DNA of 23,736 bases from Verrucomicrobiales bacterium (GTDB lineage Bacteria > Verrucomicrobiota > Verrucomicrobiia > Verrucomicrobiales > SLCJ01). Shown one piece after another: positions 7,912-16,300 of this stretch (within the stretch, counting starts at the first letter, position 1; each line of letters starts with the position of its first letter). The notes beneath the pieces were generated by a model. That model saw nothing but the letters and a program-made list of their open reading frames with translations, was not told the DNA's origin and did no database searches. A program made the translations under genes and the position numbers. Where the stretch lies: the NCBI GenBank assembly GCA_007125835.1, contig SLCJ01000257.1, positions 1 through 23,736 on the forward strand, in the 5' to 3' direction.

Positions 7912-7996
7912 GCGTCCTTTCAGGACGCTTGTTCTTGGCTTGGACCTTTCCCGGGTTTGGAAAACCCGGGCTTTGAGCTGTGGTCCCTTCAGGGCC
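7912..7996. repeat. Three-hairpin intergenic repeat, copy A
   Basis: Three stem-loops follow each other in the 264-bp gap between the small protein and gltS. GCGTCCT-TTC-AGGACGC is at 7912-7928 (7 bp, perfect). CCCGGGTTT-GGA-AAACCCGGG is at 7950-7970 (9 bp, perfect). GGTCCCT-TC-AGGGCC is at 7982-7996, with one bulged T. Spacers are 21 and 11 nt. The plan matches copy B at 20093-20190 (spacers 23 and 10 nt), although the stem sequences differ. Neither central hairpin has a T-run, so a simple terminator is unlikely. No further gene is visible in the rest of this gap. Confidence 0.7.
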
Positions 7997-8117
7997 GGCT
8001 GGTGGTGTGATGCCAACACCCAGCGGTGCGATTGTGTTCGGATGTCGGTTGCATCCGTTGCATCAATCGGCTTGTGATAAGGCTTGACCCCATGCGGACC
8101 CGGACTTTGTTTCTGGG

Positions 8118-9515
8118 ATGAATTTGGAAAGCGTGGCGATTGCTCTATTATTTCTGTCTATTCTCCTGATTGTGGGGAAGTGGGTGCGGCGTCGGACGGG
8201 GTGGGTGCGGCGGCTGTTTTTGCCGAGTTCGATTGTGGCGGGGGCCCTGGCGCTGGCGTTTGGGCCGCAGGGGATCGGGCGTTTGCCGTGGGAGGGTGTG
8301 TCCGACAACGGGTTGTGGTCGGAGGATGTGTTGAGCGTGTGGGGTGACCTGCCGAAGTTGCTGATCAGCGTGGTTTTTGCCGCACTGTTTCTCGGCAAGC
8401 CGATCCCCGGGCTGAAATCGATCTGGAGGCAGTCGGGGCCGATGGTCGTGCACGGCCAGGCTGTGGCGTGGGGGCAGTATGTGGTGGGGCTGGGCCTGGC
8501 GATGCTGGTGATCATTCCGATCTGGAAGATGAGTCCGATGGCGGGTGCCTTGATTGAGATCGGGTTTGAGGGCGGGCATGGCACGGCGGCCGGCCTGGGG
8601 GCGACGTTCCGCGAGCTTGGCTTCGAGGATGGAGCCGACCTGGCGCTCGGTCTGGCGACGATAGGCGTGGTGGCAGGTGTGTTGCTCGGCACGTTGTGTG
8701 TGAATTGGGCGGTGTGGCGGGGGCACATTGAGAAGCCCGGACAGGTTGACGAGGAGGAGGAGGAGAGGTTGGGCGAGCACGAGAACCGCGAGGCCGGGGA
8801 GCGCGCGGGGTCCGGCACTGACCAGACCATCGAACCGCTTTCGATCCATTTGGGTTTTGTGGCGGTGTCGATTGGTCTGGGTTGGCTGCTACTGGAGGGC
8901 ATGGTTTGGCTTGAGGGATTGTTGCTGGTGCCGCTGGGATGGCCGGAATTGATGCGGCACATTCCGCTTTTCCCGCTGGCGATGATCGGTGGTGTGATCG
9001 TGCAGATGCTTGCGCCGCGCCTGGGTTATGCCTCGCTGATCGACCGCGGGTTGATGAACCGGATTTCAGGCACGGCGCTGGACCTGTTGATTGTGGCGGC
9101 GCTGGGTGCGCTGTCGCTGGATGCGATCGGGGCCAATGCCGGGCCGTTTTTCGTGCTGGCGCTTGGTGGCATTCTATGGAATTTGTTCGGCTTTTTCGTG
9201 CTGGCGCGTTGGTTGTTTCCACGCGACTGGGTGCCGATGGGCATGGCCAATCTGGGGCAGGGCATGGGCATGACAGTCATCGGTCTTTTGCTGGTGAGAA
9301 TGAGTGATCCCCGTGGGCGCACGGGGGCGATGGAGGCGTTTGGCTATAAGCAGTTATTGTTCGAGCCGGTGGTCGGCGGAGGTTTGTTTACCGCTGCGTC
9401 GCTGCCGTTGATCTACCAGTTCGGGGCCGGGCCCGTTTTCACAGGGGTGACGGTGGTCATGGTCGGCTGGCTGGTGGCCGGGTGGTGGCTTTTTGGGCGC
9501 CGCCCGGCCCGGTAG
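8118..9515 (+). CDS. Sodium/glutamate symporter (GltS/ESS family)
   Basis: A 465-residue inner-membrane carrier of the ESS family, which couples glutamate uptake to sodium. The N-terminal half carries FLPSSIVAGALAL, matching the GltS re-entrant start region, and EGGHGTAAGLG at 151-161, the strongly conserved GltS GGHGTA motif. A second inverted half follows with PFFVLALGG and MANLGQGMGMTVIGLLLV. A cytoplasmic linker at about 203-240 is unusually acidic (DEEEEERLGEHE). The protein is therefore longer than the roughly 400-residue E. coli GltS. The start at 8118 precedes the first TM helix. It stands alone, with repeats upstream and glgX 127 bp downstream. The family is clear, but the actual substrate is less certain. 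Confidence 0.83.
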   Translation: MNLESVAIALLFLSILLIVGKWVRRRTGWVRRLFLPSSIVAGALALAFGPQGIGRLPWEGVSDNGLWSEDVLSVWGDLPKLLISVVFAALFLGKPIPGLKSIWRQSGPMVVHGQAVAWGQYVVGLGLAMLVIIPIWKMSPMAGALIEIGFEGGHGTAAGLGATFRELGFEDGADLALGLATIGVVAGVLLGTLCVNWAVWRGHIEKPGQVDEEEEERLGEHENREAGERAGSGTDQTIEPLSIHLGFVAVSIGLGWLLLEGMVWLEGLLLVPLGWPELMRHIPLFPLAMIGGVIVQMLAPRLGYASLIDRGLMNRISGTALDLLIVAALGALSLDAIGANAGPFFVLALGGILWNLFGFFVLARWLFPRDWVPMGMANLGQGMGMTVIGLLLVRMSDPRGRTGAMEAFGYKQLLFEPVVGGGLFTAASLPLIYQFGAGPVFTGVTVVMVGWLVAGWWLFGRRPAR

Positions 9516-9520
9516 GGCGG
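9500..9520 (+). terminator. Possible weak hairpin at the gltS stop codon
   Basis: CCGCCC (9500-9505) and GGGCGG (9515-9520) can pair around a 9-nt loop that contains the gltS TAG. No T-run follows, so this is at best a weak or Rho-aided 3'-end structure. GC-rich sequence gives such stems by chance. Confidence 0.2.
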
Positions 9521-9568
9521 GTTGTGTGTGATTTCGGTGGTTTTCGGTCCCACCGTTCGCTGGCATGG

Positions 9569-9601
9569 GGCGAAAACTTTGCCCGAAATGCCGTTTTCGC
9601 C
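9569..9601. promoter_or_regulatory. Inverted repeat upstream of glgX
   Basis: A perfect 9-bp inverted repeat, GGCGAAAAC (9569-9577) and GTTTTCGCC (9593-9601), is separated by 15 nt. It lies 41 bp before the glgX ATG at 9643. Symmetry and location suit an operator or a leader hairpin controlling glgX-pyk. No promoter hexamers could be assigned with confidence. Confidence 0.4.
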
Positions 9602-9642
9602 GCGTGACAAACCGGGAGATTTCGGCGACAGTCGCGGTCCCT

Positions 9643-11784
9643 ATGAGAATCCGTGCCGGACTGCCGTTTCCGCTGGGCGCTACCCTGAGCGAGGGAGGCG
9701 TTAATTTCGCGGTGTACGCGGGGAACGCGCATGCGTTGGACCTTTGTCTTTTTGACTTGGATGAGCCGTTGCGCGAGGTGGCGCGCGTGCGTTTTCCGAA
9801 ACGCACGCGCGGCGTGTTTCATGTGCATGTGGAGGGGATCGGGGCCGGGACACCCTATGCCTTGCGGGTGCACGGCCCGTGGAATCCCGAAGAAGGCCAT
9901 CTCTACAATAGCGCCAAACTGCTGCTCGATCCCTATGCCCGGGATTTGACCGGTGTGGTTGAAGGGAATCCCGTCTTTTCTGGGGAAGCGGAAGGCGGTG
10001 GCCCGGATCCGCGCGACTCGGCGGCGCGCCTGCCGCGCTGTCGTGTGCTGGACAACACCTTCGACTGGGGTGGCGACAGGCCACCCCGCACGCCGTGGGA
10101 TCGCACCGTGATCTATGAAACGCACGTGCGTGGGATGACGATGACACATCCGGACGTGGAGCAGGAATTGCGCGGTACATTCGCCGGAATGGCATCGCCA
10201 CCGGTGGTTTCCCACCTCAAGCGGCTCGGCGTTACAGCGGTGCAGCTGCTGCCAGTGCAACAGCACATCGATGATTTATTTTTATTGGAAAAGGGCCTGA
10301 CCAACTACTGGGGATATCAGTCGGTGGGTTTTTTCACGCCGCAATGGGATTATGCGGCGGATCGTTCGCCGGGTGGTCCGGCCCGCGAGTTCAAGGCGAT
10401 GGTGAAGGCGCTGCACGGGGCCGGGCTCGAGGTGATCCTCGACGTGGTGTACAACCACACCGGCAGTGGCGGGGTGGGAGGTCCGCACATTTGTTTTCGT
10501 GGGCTGGACAACCGCGCCTACTACCGGCTCGCGCCGGAAAACCTTCGCAACTATGTCGATTTCACCGGCACCGGAAACACCACCGATATGCGCCACCCGC
10601 GCGTCCTGCAATTGGTGCTCGACTCGCTACGCTATTGGGTGACTGAAATGCATGTGGATGGATTTCGCTTTGATCTGGCGGCGACGCTGGGGCGCGAAAG
10701 CGATGATTTCGATCCCAACGGTGCATTCTTTCGGGCGCTGGCGCAGGACCCGGTGCTCAGCGGTGTGAAATTGATTGCCGAGCCCTGGGACGTAGGCTGG
10801 GGCGGGTATCAGTTGGGTGGATTTCCGGAGCCGTGGGGTGAACTCAACGGGCGCTTCCGCGACGACATACGGCGTTTTTGGCGCGGTGATCCGGGGACGT
10901 TGCCAGACCTGGCCTCGCGGTTGACTGGGTCGGCGGATTTGTTCGGCGGGCGGCGCCCGCAAGCAAGCGTCAATTTTCTCACCTGCCACGACGGGCTGCC
11001 TCTATATGATCTCGTTTCCTACGAGGGAAAATACAATGAGGCCAATGGCGAGGACAACCGCGACGGAGAGGCGGACAATCACAGTTGGAACTGCGGTGCC
11101 GAAGGTGAGACGGATGATCCCGGTATCCTCGCGCTACGGGCGCGCCAGCGGCGCAATTTCCTCGCCACGACCTTGCTTTCCCAGGGCGTGCCTTTCGTGC
11201 TCGGTGGCGATGAAATTCTACGCACCCAGGGCGGGAACAACAACGCGTATTGCCAGGACAACGAGGTGTCGTGGTTTGACTGGACGTCCGACCCGGATAA
11301 GGAGCGGCAGACCGAGTTTTTTGCCTCGCTGATCCGGCTGCGCCAGGCTGAGCCGGTGTTCCGCAAGCGGCGCTTCCTACACGGCAATTTCTTGAGGGGC
11401 GATCAGTCGCGCGACGTGGTGTGGCTCACACCCGAGGGGCGTGCGATGAGCGACCATGACTGGGGGCAGGAAGGGAGGCGCGCGTTGGGCGTGTTGTTGG
11501 TTGGCTCGGCGCGCTCATCGATGGACGACTGGCGCTTGCGCCGCCATGGTTCGACTTTCCTGATGCTGCTCAATGCGGAGCCTCTCGACCGTCCGTTTCT
11601 GCTTCCTGGCAATCCAAAGGTGGGATGGCAGCCGGTGTTCGACACCTGCTTGGAGCGGCCATTCGAGGCGGGCGGCCATCCAGACCATCCCGGGCATACG
11701 CCAGTGGTGGTGCGCGGCCATTCGTTCGTCCTGCTGCGCCTTGCCAGCGGTTCCGAGCACGAAGCCCAGATTCTGCCTTCCTGA
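9643..11784 (+). CDS. glgX: Glycogen debranching enzyme (GH13 isoamylase type)
   Basis: GlgX hydrolyses alpha-1,6 branches of glycogen limit dextrins in the cytosol, working with glycogen phosphorylase. The protein is 713 residues from the ATG at 9643. It has an N-terminal CBM48 domain (LPFPLGATLSEGGVNFAVYA) and then a GH13 barrel. The barrel carries DVVYNHT (267-273), the nucleophile in GFRFDLA (D344), the acid/base in LIAEPWD (E380) and the transition-state stabiliser in TCHDG (D450). LGGDEILRTQGGNNNAYCQDNE is the usual late block of GlgX/TreX. The frame is open back to 9565, but those residues (a Cys/Arg-rich stretch) precede the typical start and would cover the inverted repeat. The pyk start follows 11 bp after the stop, which suggests a glycogen-to-glycolysis operon. 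Confidence 0.92.
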   Translation: MRIRAGLPFPLGATLSEGGVNFAVYAGNAHALDLCLFDLDEPLREVARVRFPKRTRGVFHVHVEGIGAGTPYALRVHGPWNPEEGHLYNSAKLLLDPYARDLTGVVEGNPVFSGEAEGGGPDPRDSAARLPRCRVLDNTFDWGGDRPPRTPWDRTVIYETHVRGMTMTHPDVEQELRGTFAGMASPPVVSHLKRLGVTAVQLLPVQQHIDDLFLLEKGLTNYWGYQSVGFFTPQWDYAADRSPGGPAREFKAMVKALHGAGLEVILDVVYNHTGSGGVGGPHICFRGLDNRAYYRLAPENLRNYVDFTGTGNTTDMRHPRVLQLVLDSLRYWVTEMHVDGFRFDLAATLGRESDDFDPNGAFFRALAQDPVLSGVKLIAEPWDVGWGGYQLGGFPEPWGELNGRFRDDIRRFWRGDPGTLPDLASRLTGSADLFGGRRPQASVNFLTCHDGLPLYDLVSYEGKYNEANGEDNRDGEADNHSWNCGAEGETDDPGILALRARQRRNFLATTLLSQGVPFVLGGDEILRTQGGNNNAYCQDNEVSWFDWTSDPDKERQTEFFASLIRLRQAEPVFRKRRFLHGNFLRGDQSRDVVWLTPEGRAMSDHDWGQEGRRALGVLLVGSARSSMDDWRLRRHGSTFLMLLNAEPLDRPFLLPGNPKVGWQPVFDTCLERPFEAGGHPDHPGHTPVVVRGHSFVLLRLASGSEHEAQILPS

Positions 11785-11795
11785 CTTATTCCAAC

Positions 11796-13211
11796 ATGAA
11801 TGACCTGAAAGACCCAAGAAAAACGAAGATCATTGCCACGCTCGGTCCCGCCACGCGCACTGTGGACAAGGTGGCCAAGTTGCTGCGTGCGGGCGCGAGT
11901 GTATTGCGCCTGAACATGAGCCATGGCACGCACGAATGGGTGCGCGAGACGACGGATATTGTTCGTGAAGCGGCGGAGAAGTGCCAGATGCCGGCTGCGA
12001 TCCTAATGGACCTTCAGGGGCCCTCGATCCGCACCGGTGATCTCGAAAAACCTCTGAAGCTTTCTAAGGGCGACCGGGTGGAATTCAGGGTCGAGGGGCG
12101 CGAGCCGACCCTCGAAAACAGCACCACCGTGAATTACAACGACTTGATGAGCGATGTGCGCCCGGGAAACGACATGATTGTCGATAACGGGCTTTTGCAT
12201 TTGCGGATCGAAGAGGTATCGGAGGGGGCGCTGATCGGTTCGGTGCTTACGCCGGGCACCCTGGGATCGCGGCGCCACATCAACCTGCCCGGGGTGCGGC
12301 TGAATCTGCCGGCGATGACGGAGAAGGACCGAGAGGATGCCGGCTTGGCTGCGGAGCTGCAATTGGATTTCATCGCCGTGTCGTTTGTACGCGATGTGGC
12401 GCACGTGGATGAAGTGCGGGCTTTTCTGGCCGAGCGCAGTCACGCGCCGCGTATTGTCGCCAAAATCGAGGACCAGGAAGCCGTGAGGAATCTCAATGGC
12501 ATCATCCAGTCGTCGGACGCGGTGATGGTGGCGCGCGGCGACCTCGGGATCGAGATCCACTTGGAGGAACTGCCTATCATCCAGCGGCGCATCGTCAAAA
12601 AATGTCATGTGATTGGCAGACCGGTCATTGTCGCCACCCACATGCTGGAGAGCATGACGGAGGCCCCCTCGCCGACACGCGCGGAGGTGACCGATGTGGC
12701 CAATGCGGTCTATGAGGAAGTGGATGCGATCATGCTCTCCGGCGAAACCTCGACCGGACGTTATCCGGTGGAGTGCGTGGAGGTGCTCGACCGCATTGCC
12801 CGGCGCACCGAGTTGTCGGGTGGTGCGGGGTATGCCGAGCAGGCCCTGCTTTCCGATGAGAAACAGTTGACCTGCAAGTCGGCGGTGGTGCTCGCCAATT
12901 CGCTCGACAATGCCCGTATTCTCGTATTCACGAGGCGGGGAGTGATGGCTGGTTATGTCGCCCACTTGCGCCCGGAGGCTTCCATTTATGCTTTTGCCCA
13001 GGATCCGCGCGTCTGCCGCAGCCTCGCTCTCACGCGCGGGGTGACCCCCGTGCGTTTCGACATGCGGTCTGACCCGCAGGAGACGATCGAGAATGCGATG
13101 ACTTATCTGAAGGCGAAAGGGGCCGTTGAGCCGGGAGACCGCTTGGTCATCGTGTCCGACCTTTTCACCCAGGACGGGTCGAGCGAGGCCATCCTGCTGT
13201 GGCGGGTGTGA
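11796..13211 (+). CDS. pyk: Pyruvate kinase
   Basis: Pyruvate kinase transfers phosphate from phosphoenolpyruvate to ADP, the last step of glycolysis. The protein is 471 residues from the ATG at 11796 (MNDLKDPRKTKIIATLGPAT), the normal bacterial length. LRLNMSHGTHE (around 37-47) holds the phosphate and metal-binding Arg, Asn, Ser and His. AKIEDQEAVRN carries the catalytic lysine. DAVMVARGDLGIEI is the signature metal site, and VDAIMLSGETSTGRYPVE follows. The usual VATQMLESM reads VATHMLESM here, a conservative change seen in some lineages. The C-terminal regulatory domain ends conventionally. The 11-bp gap from glgX implies co-transcription. An in-frame upstream extension to 11625 runs inside glgX and is not credible. 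Confidence 0.95.
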   Translation: MNDLKDPRKTKIIATLGPATRTVDKVAKLLRAGASVLRLNMSHGTHEWVRETTDIVREAAEKCQMPAAILMDLQGPSIRTGDLEKPLKLSKGDRVEFRVEGREPTLENSTTVNYNDLMSDVRPGNDMIVDNGLLHLRIEEVSEGALIGSVLTPGTLGSRRHINLPGVRLNLPAMTEKDREDAGLAAELQLDFIAVSFVRDVAHVDEVRAFLAERSHAPRIVAKIEDQEAVRNLNGIIQSSDAVMVARGDLGIEIHLEELPIIQRRIVKKCHVIGRPVIVATHMLESMTEAPSPTRAEVTDVANAVYEEVDAIMLSGETSTGRYPVECVEVLDRIARRTELSGGAGYAEQALLSDEKQLTCKSAVVLANSLDNARILVFTRRGVMAGYVAHLRPEASIYAFAQDPRVCRSLALTRGVTPVRFDMRSDPQETIENAMTYLKAKGAVEPGDRLVIVSDLFTQDGSSEAILLWRV

Positions 13212-13388
13212 TCGCATACTGGCATGCCCAGAGGTGAAGTGACGACATATCAGATGGCGCTGGTTCGCGGGCGGCCCGGGTCCGACCCAGGGTTGGCTTG
13301 GAACGGATTCTCCGGATGCCATTTTTTTGGATGTTTTTTCCAAGAAATGCCCGGCTGCGGTGTCATTGTAGGGTAACCAGCCATCTTT

Positions 13389-16300
13389 ATGAAGACCATT
13401 ACCCTGCCTCGCGCCGTCCTTTTCCTTTTCGCATTTCTTTTTCCCGTATATGTGGCGGCGGCCTCCTGGCAACAGGTGGATGAAGCTCTCGAAAAGGACC
13501 AGCCACAGACCGCCGTTGCGCTCCTCGGGGAAATCGAACGCGAGGCCATCGCGGCAGAACGCTGGGCCGAGGCCGCCAAGGCGGTGGCGCTGGCCATCGT
13601 GCTCGACGCCACCCGGCAAGGCGGCCCGGAACACGCCATCACCGCGCTCGACGCCCGCGCCGCCGAAATCGACGAGGGCGTGCTCCCGGTGCTTAGTCTG
13701 CTCCAGGCCCACTGGATGCACAGCTACTACCAGAACAACCGCTGGCGTTTCGCCCGCCGCAGCGCCATGGCCGAACCGGCTGGCGAGGATTTCACCACCT
13801 GGGACCTCGGCACCATCCTCAGCGATATCGACCGCCGCTACCAGGAAGCGCTCGCCGCGCTTGGCCCGGACGAGCGCCGCCTGCCGCTGGAGACCATAGC
13901 GCCGCTGCTCATGAGTGTGGACGGCGACAGCGAAAATGCCGCCGCACCTCTGCGCCCGACGTTCTTCGATTTCCTCGCCAACGAGGCGCTCGATTTCTAC
14001 GCTTCCGAGGAAGTGGCGGCCTCGCACCCGCGCGAGCCGTTCCGATTCGCCACCGACACCCCGGCCTTCGCCGATCCCGCCGACTTCGTCGTCTGGTCGC
14101 CGGAAACCCCGCACGAGTCCTCGCCGGTGCTGCGCGCGCTGCGCCTGTACCAAGATCTGCTGCGCTTCCACGCCGACGCGGATGATCCGGGCCCGCGCCT
14201 TTTCTCCGACCTGAACCGCATCGAATGGGCCGCCGGTACCGCCACCGCGCCGGAAAAAGAAACCCGCGCCGCCACCATCGCCGCGCTCGAGGCTATGGTC
14301 GCCCGCGCCGGCGACCATCCGGTGGCCAGCTCCGCCCGCGCTGCGCTCGCACGCCGCCACCTTGAAAATGGCGACCGCCTCGAAGCCCACGGGATTGCCG
14401 CAGCCGGAGCCGAAGCCCACCCGGGTCACCCCTTTGGCCAGGAGTGCCGGGACATCGTCGATTCCATTGAGCGCCGCAGCCTCGAGGTTGCCACAGAATC
14501 GACATGGACGCCAGCCGGTGCCGACATCCACATCAGCTCGACCAACCTCGACCGCGTCTATTTCCGCGCCTACCCGCGCGACCGCCGCGCCGGTTCGGAT
14601 CTCGCCCTGCCCGATCACCGCGACGATGCCCTGCGCAATCTTCTGCGCTCCCGGCCATTTCACTCCTGGGACGTGCCATTGGAAAAGCCCGACGACTTCT
14701 CCCCACAACAAACCACCAGTTCTGCGCCAGCCGAACTGGAGCCAGGATCCTATATCCTCGTCGCCAGCGCCGATGCGGATTTTTCCACCTCCGACAATGC
14801 GCTCTCCCTCACTGCCATCGAAGTCACCCGCCTGGCCCTCAGTCTGGGCACTGAGCCGGACGGCGGCATTGAAGGTCTGGTCGTCGAGGCGGATGGTGGC
14901 GAACCGTTGAGCGGTGCGACTGTCCGTATTTACGACCGCGAGGGGCGAGAGATAGATCGCGACAAGGCGCGCCTCACGGATGAGGATGGTCGTTTTTCCG
15001 TGCCTGTGGGCGAGGTCGAGGGCAACCGCCTTCACATCGAAGCGACCCACGAGGGGCATTCGGTTTTCGCCAGCCGTTGGGCGGGGCGAAGCCGGGGTCC
15101 ATCTGTGGAGCCGACCAATCTGCTCTCCGTGTTCTTCACCGACCGCGCAATCTACCGCCCCGGTCAGACGATCTATTTCAAAGGCATCGTGATGGCCCAG
15201 GGCGAGACCAGCCACGACGACGCCGTGGCCGCACGCGTTCCGCTCACCGTCACGCTGCACGACCCGAACGGCCAGGAGGTAGGCAAAGTGGAGGCCGTGA
15301 CCAACGACCGCGGTGGCTTCTCCGGCACCTTCACCGCTCCCACGGGATCTGTGATGGGGCAGTTCCATATCAAAACCGCCACCACACGCGGCGGGGCGGG
15401 GCTGCGTGTCGAGGAATACAAACGCCCGCGTTTCTTCGTCGATCTCGCCGCACCCGATGCTCCCGCCGCCCTCGACGCCGAGGTCGCGCTCACCGGCCGC
15501 GCCGAATCCTACACCGGCGCAATGGTCGATGGCGCGCGCGTCGAATGGCGCGTCACCCGCACCACCCGCCTGCCGGTCTGGGCGCGTTGGTGGTTTCCAC
15601 CGATCATGGATGCCGCCGAGGAAATTGCCACGGGCACCGCGGAAACCGCAGCCGACGGCACCTTCCTGATTTCGTTCCAAGCCATTCCCGACCGATCAGT
15701 CGATCCGGAGACCGAGCCGGTCTTTGATTTCGAAATCACCGCCGATGTCACCGACGCGGCAGGCGAAACACGCAGCCACAACCGTGTCGTCCGTGTCGCC
15801 TACACCACGATCAGTGTCAATATCGAAGTTCCCTCATGGATTGCGGCTGGTGACGACGCGCAGGTGAAAGTGCACACCCAATCGCACGACGGCGAGCCCC
15901 GCGCCGCTGAAGGTGAGCTGGTCTGGCATCGCCTGGTCGAGCCCGAAACATGCCCGCGCCCGCTCATGCGCCACCATCATCATTGGGGCCGCCACGGCGG
16001 CGGCGCGCCCGATGACCCCACAAATCCGCAACTATGGGAAACCGGCGAAGCCGTGCACCGCGCTGAGGCCCACACCGATGCCGACGGCGAGGCTGTCATC
16101 AAGCACGCCCTGCCCGCCGGGCTCTACCGACTCATCTTCACCGGCCGCGACGATCAGGGAAAACCAATTACCACGAAGGGCCACATCCAAGTGATCGATC
16201 CGGAGGCCGACACCTTCCCCACGATGATCCCGCATTTCGTCGATAGTCCTTCCTGGACGGTTGAGCCTGGCGACACCTTTGAATTTATCTGGGGCAGCGG

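Noticed and set aside
7950..7970. Intrinsic terminator for the MFS/small-protein operon
   Set aside because: The stem is strong but no T-run follows, and it belongs to a three-hairpin unit repeated elsewhere, so it is better called a repeat.
6397..8019. A 540-residue minus-strand open frame over the MFS transporter and downstream repeats
   Set aside because: It is antisense to a clear 12-helix transporter, is rich in His/Arg/Gln typical of shadow translation, and crosses the hairpin repeat.
13330..13360. TTGGA/TCCAA hairpin with T-runs between pyk and the macroglobulin gene
   Set aside because: The stem is only about 5 bp in an AT-rich patch. It could be a weak pyk terminator or promoter DNA, and evidence is too thin to list.
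12003..15680. A 1,225-residue open frame on the minus strand across pyk and the macroglobulin N-terminus
   Set aside because: It lies antisense to two well-supported genes and shows no domain or motif. It stays open because stops are rare in the antisense frame of GC-rich, C-ending codons.
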